Shown piece by piece: positions 61,085-64,000 of a DNA stretch of 64,000 nt. Source of the stretch: Chrysogorgia sp. JL179-B06 (lineage: Eukaryota; Cnidaria; Anthozoa; Scleralcyonacea; Chrysogorgiidae). The stretch covers positions 936,001-1,000,000 of the forward strand of contig JAYKKM010000123.1 in the NCBI GenBank assembly GCA_035772405.1, in the 5' to 3' direction. Position numbers and translations under genes: made by a program. How positions within the stretch are numbered: position 1 is the stretch's first letter; every line of letters starts with the position of its first letter. The notes beneath the pieces were generated by a model, which had not been told where the DNA came from, did no database searches, and saw only the letters and a program-made list of their open reading frames with translations.

Positions 61085-64000
61085 CTGTCCATCGGTACCA
61101 TCGGTAGCATCCGTCATACTCTCCATCTATTCCAAGTCCCCTACCATCTGTTACAATCTGTTACCGTCTGTTACCGTCTGCTACCATCTGCTACGATCTG
61201 TTACTACCTGCTACCGTCTGTTACCGTCTGTTACCGTCTGTTACCATCTGCACCATCGGTACCATCGGTAGCATCCGTCCTACTCTCCATCTATTCTAAG
61301 TCCCCTACCATCTGTTACAATCTGTTACCGTCTGTTACCGTCTGTTACCATCTGCTTCCATCTGCTACCGTCTGTTACCGTCTGCTACCATCTGCTACGA
61401 TCTGTTACTACCTGCTACCGTCTGTTACCGTCTGTTACCATCTGCACCATCGGTACCATCGGTACCATCGGTAGCATCCGTCCTACTCTCCATCTATTCT
61501 AAGTCCCCTACCATCTGTTACAATCTGTTACCGTCTGTTACCGTCTGTTACCATCTGCTTCCATCTGCTACCGTCTGTTACCGTCTGCTACCATCTGCTA
61601 CGATCTGTTACTACCTGCTACCGTCTGTTACCGACTGTTACCATCTGCACCATCGGTACCATCGGTAGCATCCGTCTTACTCTCCATCTATTCTAAGTCC
61701 CCTACCATCTGTTACAATCTGTTACCGTCTGTTACCATCTGCTTCCATCTGCTACCGTCTGTTACCGTCTGCTACCATCTGCTACGATCTGTTACTACCT
61801 GCTACCGTCTGTTACCGACTGTTACCGTCTGTTACCGTCTGCTACCATCTGCTACCATCTGTTACCGTCTGTTACCATCTGCACCATCGGTACCATCGGT
61901 AGCATCCGTCCTACTCTCCATCTATTCTAAGTCCCCTACCATCTGTTACAATCTGTTACCGTCTGTTACCATCTGCTTCCATCTGCTACCATCTGTTACC
62001 GTCTGCTACCATCTGCTACCGTCTGTTACCATCTGCTACCGTCTGTTACCGTCTGTTACCGTCTGCTACCATCTGCTACCGTCTGTTACCGTCTGTTACC
62101 ATCTGCTTCCATCTGCTACCATCTGTTACCGTCTGTTACCATCTGCTTCCATCTGTTACCGTCTGTTACCGTCTGCTACCATCTGCTACCGTCTGTTACC
62201 ATCTGCTTCCATCTGCTACCATCTGTTACCATCTGCTACCATCTGCTTCCATCTGCTACCATCTGTTACTACCTGCTACCTTCTGTTACCGACTGTTACC
62301 ATCCGCACCATCGGTACCATCGGTGCCATCGGTAGCATCCGTCCTACTCTCCATCTATTCTAAGTCCCCTACCATCTGTTACAATCTGTTACCGTCTGTT
62401 ACCATCTGCTTCCATCTGCTACCGTCTGTTACCGTCTGCTACCATCTGCTACGATCTGTTACTACCTGCTACCGTCTGTTACCGTCTGTTACCATCTGCA
62501 CCATCGGTACCATCGGTACCATCCGTCCTACTCTCCATCTATTCTAAGTCCCCTACCATCTGTTACCGTCTGTTACCGTCTGCTACCGTCTGTTACCGTC
62601 TGTTACCGTCTGTTACCGTCTGCTACCATCTGCTACCGTCTGTTACCGTCTGTTACCATCTGCTTCCATCTGCTACCATCTGTTACCGTCTGTTACCATC
62701 TGCTTCCATCTGCTACCATCTGTTACCGTCTGTTACCGTCTGCTACCATCTGCTACCGTCTGTTACCATCTCCTTCCATCTGCTACCATCTGTTACCGTC
62801 TGCTTCCATCTGCTACCATCTGTTACTACCTGCTACCGTCTGTCACCGACTGTTACCATCCGCACCATCGGTACCATCGGTAGCATCCGTCCTACTCTCC
62901 ATCTATTCTAAGTCCCCTACCATCTGTTACAATCTGTAACCGTCTGTTACCATCTGCTTCCATCTGCTACCGTCTGTTACCGTCTGCTACCATCTGCTAC
63001 GATCTGTTACTACCTGCTACCGTCTGTTACCGACTGTTACCATCTGCACCATCGGTACCATCGGTACCATCGGTAGCATCCGTCCTACTCTCCATCTATT
63101 CTAAGTCCCCTACCATCTGTTACAATCTGTTACTGTCTGTTACCGTCTGTTACCATCTGCTTCCATCTGCTACCGTCTGCTACCATCTGCTACGATCTGT
63201 TACTACCTCCTACCGTCTGTTACCGACTGTTACCATCTGCACCATCGGTACCATCGGTACCATCGGTAGCAGCCGTCCTACTCTCCATCTATTCTAAGTC
63301 CCCTACCATCTGTTACAATCTGTTACCGTCTGTTACCGTCTGTTACCATCTGCTTCCATCTGCTACCGTCTGTAACCGTCTATTACCATCTGCTTCCATC
63401 TGCTACCGTCTGTTACCGTCTGCTTCCATCTGCTTCCGTCTGTTACCGTCTGCTACCATCTGCTACGATCTGTTACTACCTGCTACCGTCTGTTACCGAC
63501 TGTTACCATCTGCACCATCGGTACCATCGGTATCATCGGTAGCATCCGTCCTACTCTCCATCTATTCTAAGTCCCCTACCATCTGTTACAATCTGTTACC
63601 GTCTGTTACCGTCTGTTACCATCTGCTTCCATCTGCTACCGTCTGTTACCGTCTGCTACCATCTGCTACGATCTGTTACTACCTGCTACCGTCTGTTAGC
63701 GACTGTTACCATCTGCACCATCGGTACCATCGGTAGCATCCGTCCTACTCTCCATCTATTCTAAGTCCCCTACCATCTGTTACAATCTGTTACCGTCTGT
63801 TACCGTCTGTTACCATCTGCTTCCATCTGCTACCGTCTGTTACCGTCTGCTACCATCTGCTACGATCTGTTACTACCTGCTACCGTCTGTTAGCGACTGT
63901 TACCATCTGCACCATCGGTACCATCGGTAGCATCCGTCCTACTCTCCATCTATTCTAAGTCCCCTACCATCTGTTACAATCTGTTACCGTCTGTTACCGT
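61085..64000. repeat. Decamer satellite with ~190-200 bp higher-order units, runs off the end
   Basis: Ten-base units TACCGTCTGT, TACCATCTGC and TTCCATCTGC alternate. Each higher-order block is headed by CACCATCGGTACCATCGGTA, GCATCCGTCCTACTCTCCAT and CTATTCTAAGTCCCCTACC. Block headers lie about 163 to 431 bp apart, mostly 188-202. Confidence 0.97.

Noticed and set aside
61085..64000. CRISPR-like look of repeats and spacers
   Set aside because: The array is made of contiguous decamers without unique spacers, in a eukaryotic context.

Overview
The window reads as nuclear DNA of a metazoan, most likely a marine invertebrate and probably a cnidarian. This is inferred from the mix of families: BEL/Pao, Gypsy, a Tx1/L1-type LINE, Penelope-like elements with hammerhead ribozymes, a Polinton-like element, TTAGGG-type interstitial repeats, a Dispatched-like membrane-protein exon and several satellites. 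It is almost wholly repeat-derived. I see little host coding sequence: a large Dispatched-like exon (32.0-33.6 kb), a possible first exon at 0.4-0.85 kb, a small spliced gene at 48.5 kb that carries an insertion, and a RecQ-like helicase (52.5-53.7 kb) that may itself be repeat-borne.

Layout. 0-8 kb: a tRNA-derived SINE split by a 6.6-kb terminal-inverted-repeat element (1123-7751) whose ends are made of AAGATCTTGC-type repeats; inside it lie small foldback elements and a Penelope fragment with a hammerhead ribozyme. 8.17-24.30 kb: nested mobile elements on the minus strand. BEL element A (242-bp LTRs) contains a complete BEL element B (366-bp LTRs, 5-bp target duplication GGCTA), and its 3' LTR is split by a 3.25-kb terminal-inverted-repeat element C (3-bp duplication TCA). 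Removing the inserts restores each host unit. 24.3-29.2 kb: AT minisatellite, a Penelope fragment and a degraded Tx1/L1 LINE. 29.2-31.8 kb: long (TA)n tracts, Penelope termini and a small inverted-repeat element. 32.0-39.5 kb: the Dispatched-like exon and its downstream intron, into which a Gypsy element (33943-38510, GTAT target duplication) has inserted.

39.5-47.8 kb is the most unusual part. It is very AT-rich and tightly packed with small ORFs that often overlap at start/stop codons. It encodes a Polinton/Maverick (adintovirus-like) integrase, a likely minor capsid protein, a likely major capsid N-terminus and a small basic-hydrophobic virion-type protein. It also encodes a Fic-domain (AMP-transferase type) protein, two Cys-rich paralogues, and a family of roughly 80-residue proteins found at both ends. 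No DNA polymerase B, packaging ATPase or protease is visible, so it is a partial or deleted endogenous element. Many genes carry one-base frame breaks, often in A or T runs.

53.7-64.0 kb is satellite DNA: an 80-bp unit, a ~482-bp unit, a ~1.44-kb unit (about 3.7 copies), then a decamer-based array with a ~190-200 bp higher-order period that runs off the window end. The same kind of homopolymer frame break is seen in the host exon, the LTR elements and the viral-like region, so some may be assembly errors rather than decay.
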